From Bacillota bacterium (GTDB lineage: Bacteria; Bacillota; Clostridia; Tissierellales; Peptoniphilaceae): DNA of 6,607 nucleotides. Positions 5,864 to 6,607 of the stretch are shown here, piece by piece. The notes below the pieces were generated by a model. It had not been told where the DNA came from. It saw nothing but the letters and a program-made list of their open reading frames with translations, and did no database searches. A program made the position numbers and the translations under genes. The first letter of the stretch is position 1; every line of letters begins with the position of its first letter. The stretch lies in NCBI GenBank assembly GCA_023418835.1, contig JAEZYW010000011.1:1-6607 (forward strand), written 5' to 3'.

Positions 5864-6413
5864 TTTTCTCCTCTTTTGTTTTATAATCATCAATTAATTT
5901 CTCAACCCAAAGTAACATTTCATTTACAGTATGTTCTCTAGATCTGGCGCACACTTTCGCTTCTTTTTCGCATAAAAAACATTTTCGCTCTGGTAATTCT
6001 AAATCTTCTCTAGAACAAGACCCATTTTTATCTTCCACGTCTATATCGTATAATCGTCCAAAATGTCCTTTACTTTCCAAAGAAATCATCATTTTTTTTA
6101 AGTCTGTTTTTGTCTGGGAAACTGCTAAAAACAACTCTGGTCCTGTGGATTTTAAAGTTTCTTCTTTAAATAAAATTTCTATACCGTTTTTATTGATCTC
6201 GCCTAGAATTTCATTCTTGCCAATTTGAAATATTTCCAAGATAATATTATTATATTTAATCGGTCCTGGAATGTTAAGCTTAAAACACAATATGCTGGCG
6301 CTTTCATATTTATCTTTTAGAAAGTCTATTTTTTCCCTGCGAAATTCTCGATTTTGTAAAACTTCTTCTAAATCAGGGGTCTTTCCTAAATTAAAATATT
6401 TCAAATTAATCAA
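5853..6413 (-). CDS. citX: CitX, apo-citrate lyase phosphoribosyl-dephospho-CoA transferase
   Basis: CitX moves the 2'-(5''-triphosphoribosyl)-3'-dephospho-CoA group onto the citrate lyase acyl carrier protein CitD, making the holo-protein. The 186-residue product fits the family size (about 180). Seen directly: the N-terminal LEEVLQNRE region (15-23), LNIPGPIK (46-53), TGPE (90-93), GRLYDIDV (119-126), and the C-terminal block SREDLELPERKC (134-145) continuing to CARSREHT (155-162), with cysteines 145, 148 and 155. The start is taken as TTG 6413 because AAAGGAG lies 6 bases before it; an in-frame TTG at 6452 would add 13 Lys/Asn-rich residues without a ribosome binding site. The gene is first in a two-gene unit with the aldolase. 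No citC, citD, citE, citF or citG is in view, so its target must be encoded elsewhere. Confidence 0.9.
   Translation of the reverse strand: MINLKYFNLGKTPDLEEVLQNREFRREKIDFLKDKYESASILCFKLNIPGPIKYNNIILEIFQIGKNEILGEINKNGIEILFKEETLKSTGPELFLAVSQTKTDLKKMMISLESKGHFGRLYDIDVEDKNGSCSREDLELPERKCFLCEKEAKVCARSREHTVNEMLLWVEKLIDDYKTKEEKNGK
5868..5873 (-). promoter_or_regulatory. Ribosome binding site of the aldolase, inside the end of citX
   Basis: GAGGAG on the minus strand encodes part of the last CitX residues (K-E-E-K) and lies 4 bases before the aldolase ATG at 5863. It decides that start and, with the 11-base overlap, suggests translational coupling. Confidence 0.72.
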
Positions 6414-6419
6414 TTTATT

Positions 6420-6426
6420 CTCCTTT
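6420..6426 (-). promoter_or_regulatory. Ribosome binding site that sets a TTG start for citX
   Basis: The minus strand reads AAAGGAG-AATAAA-TTG, optimal 6-base spacing to a TTG at 6413-6411. No in-frame ATG near the family N-terminus competes with it. Confidence 0.75.
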
Positions 6427-6453
6427 GTTTTTTTAATGTTTTTATTTCTCAAA

Positions 6454-6485
6454 TTGTCTCAATATTTTCTATAATATACTATAAT
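6454..6485. promoter_or_regulatory. Divergent promoter region between citX and the right-edge gene
   Basis: The 114 bases between the two divergent starts (6413 and 6528) must drive both genes. On the plus strand TTGTCT (6454-6459) is 17 bp from TACTAT (6477-6482). Two CTATAAT copies (6469-6475 and 6479-6485) lie exactly 10 bp apart and offer alternative -10 boxes. On the minus strand TATTAT- and TATAGT-like hexamers in the same stretch could serve citX, but no convincing -35 is seen. The exact boxes are uncertain; that a promoter region lies here is likely. Confidence 0.45.
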
Positions 6486-6527
6486 TAAAACATACATAAA
6501 GGAATTTCAAAATCGAGGAGGTAGGAT

Positions 6528-6607
6528 ATGAATCGATTGTATCCCTATAAAATCCAAGCCCACTTCCAAATGTGGAAAGATCTATTAAACCAACAAAATA
6601 TTAGACC
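6528..6607 (+). CDS. N-terminal fragment of an unidentified protein
   Basis: An open frame runs from ATG 6528 off the right edge, giving 26 complete codons (MNRLYPYKIQAHFQMW, then KDLLNQQNIR). A very strong GAGGAGGT ribosome binding site (6515-6522) lies 5 bases before the ATG, so this is a real gene start. The fragment has no signal peptide or membrane segment and contains several aromatic residues. I do not recognise the family from so few residues. It is divergent from citX and could share regulation with it. Confidence 0.7.
   Translation, partial: MNRLYPYKIQAHFQMWKDLLNQQNIR

Noticed and set aside
6271..6474. Plus-strand open frame over the start of citX
   Set aside because: It is antisense to citX and its upstream region; low-complexity Phe/Leu/Ser composition suggests chance.

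Overview
The window is AT-rich DNA from what looks like a low-GC, Gram-positive anaerobe (Bacillota). The evidence is strong AGGAGG-type ribosome binding sites, sigma-A-like promoters with TGN-TATAAT extended -10 boxes, short U-tailed hairpin terminators and two exported S-layer-homology (SLH) proteins. An anaerobic coccus of the Peptoniphilus/Anaerococcus kind (Tissierellia) would fit, but that is an inference from gene content, not a demonstrated placement.

Layout, left to right. Positions 1-697 (minus): the first codons of azlD and all of azlC, the two subunits of a branched-chain amino acid exporter, with an ATGA stop/start overlap. The azlC promoter is covered by a 27-bp inverted repeat that looks like an operator. 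Positions 748-2898 (minus): a 705-residue secreted SLH protein with its own promoter and terminator; behind the SLH anchor it carries about six copies of a divergent beta-rich module that I cannot assign to a named family. Positions 3042-3903 (plus): a single-gene unit for a precorrin-2 dehydrogenase (siroheme/cobalamin branch) with a very acidic C-terminal tail; a 19-bp dyad lies in its promoter. It converges on a second, small SLH protein (3905-4729, minus) and the two share a bidirectional terminator. Positions 4862-6413 (minus): a translationally overlapping pair, citX (which installs the citrate lyase prosthetic group) followed by a 4-hydroxy-2-oxovalerate-aldolase-type enzyme. Positions 6528-6607 (plus): the first 26 complete codons of a divergently transcribed gene of unknown product.

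The transcription units appear largely independent, and I do not see one multi-gene system running through the window. The observations most worth following are the citX-aldolase pairing, which lacks both the citrate lyase subunits and the aldolase's usual dehydrogenase partner within view; the six-fold repeat protein; and the two promoter dyads. No RNA genes, CRISPR arrays, insertion sequences or phage signatures were seen.
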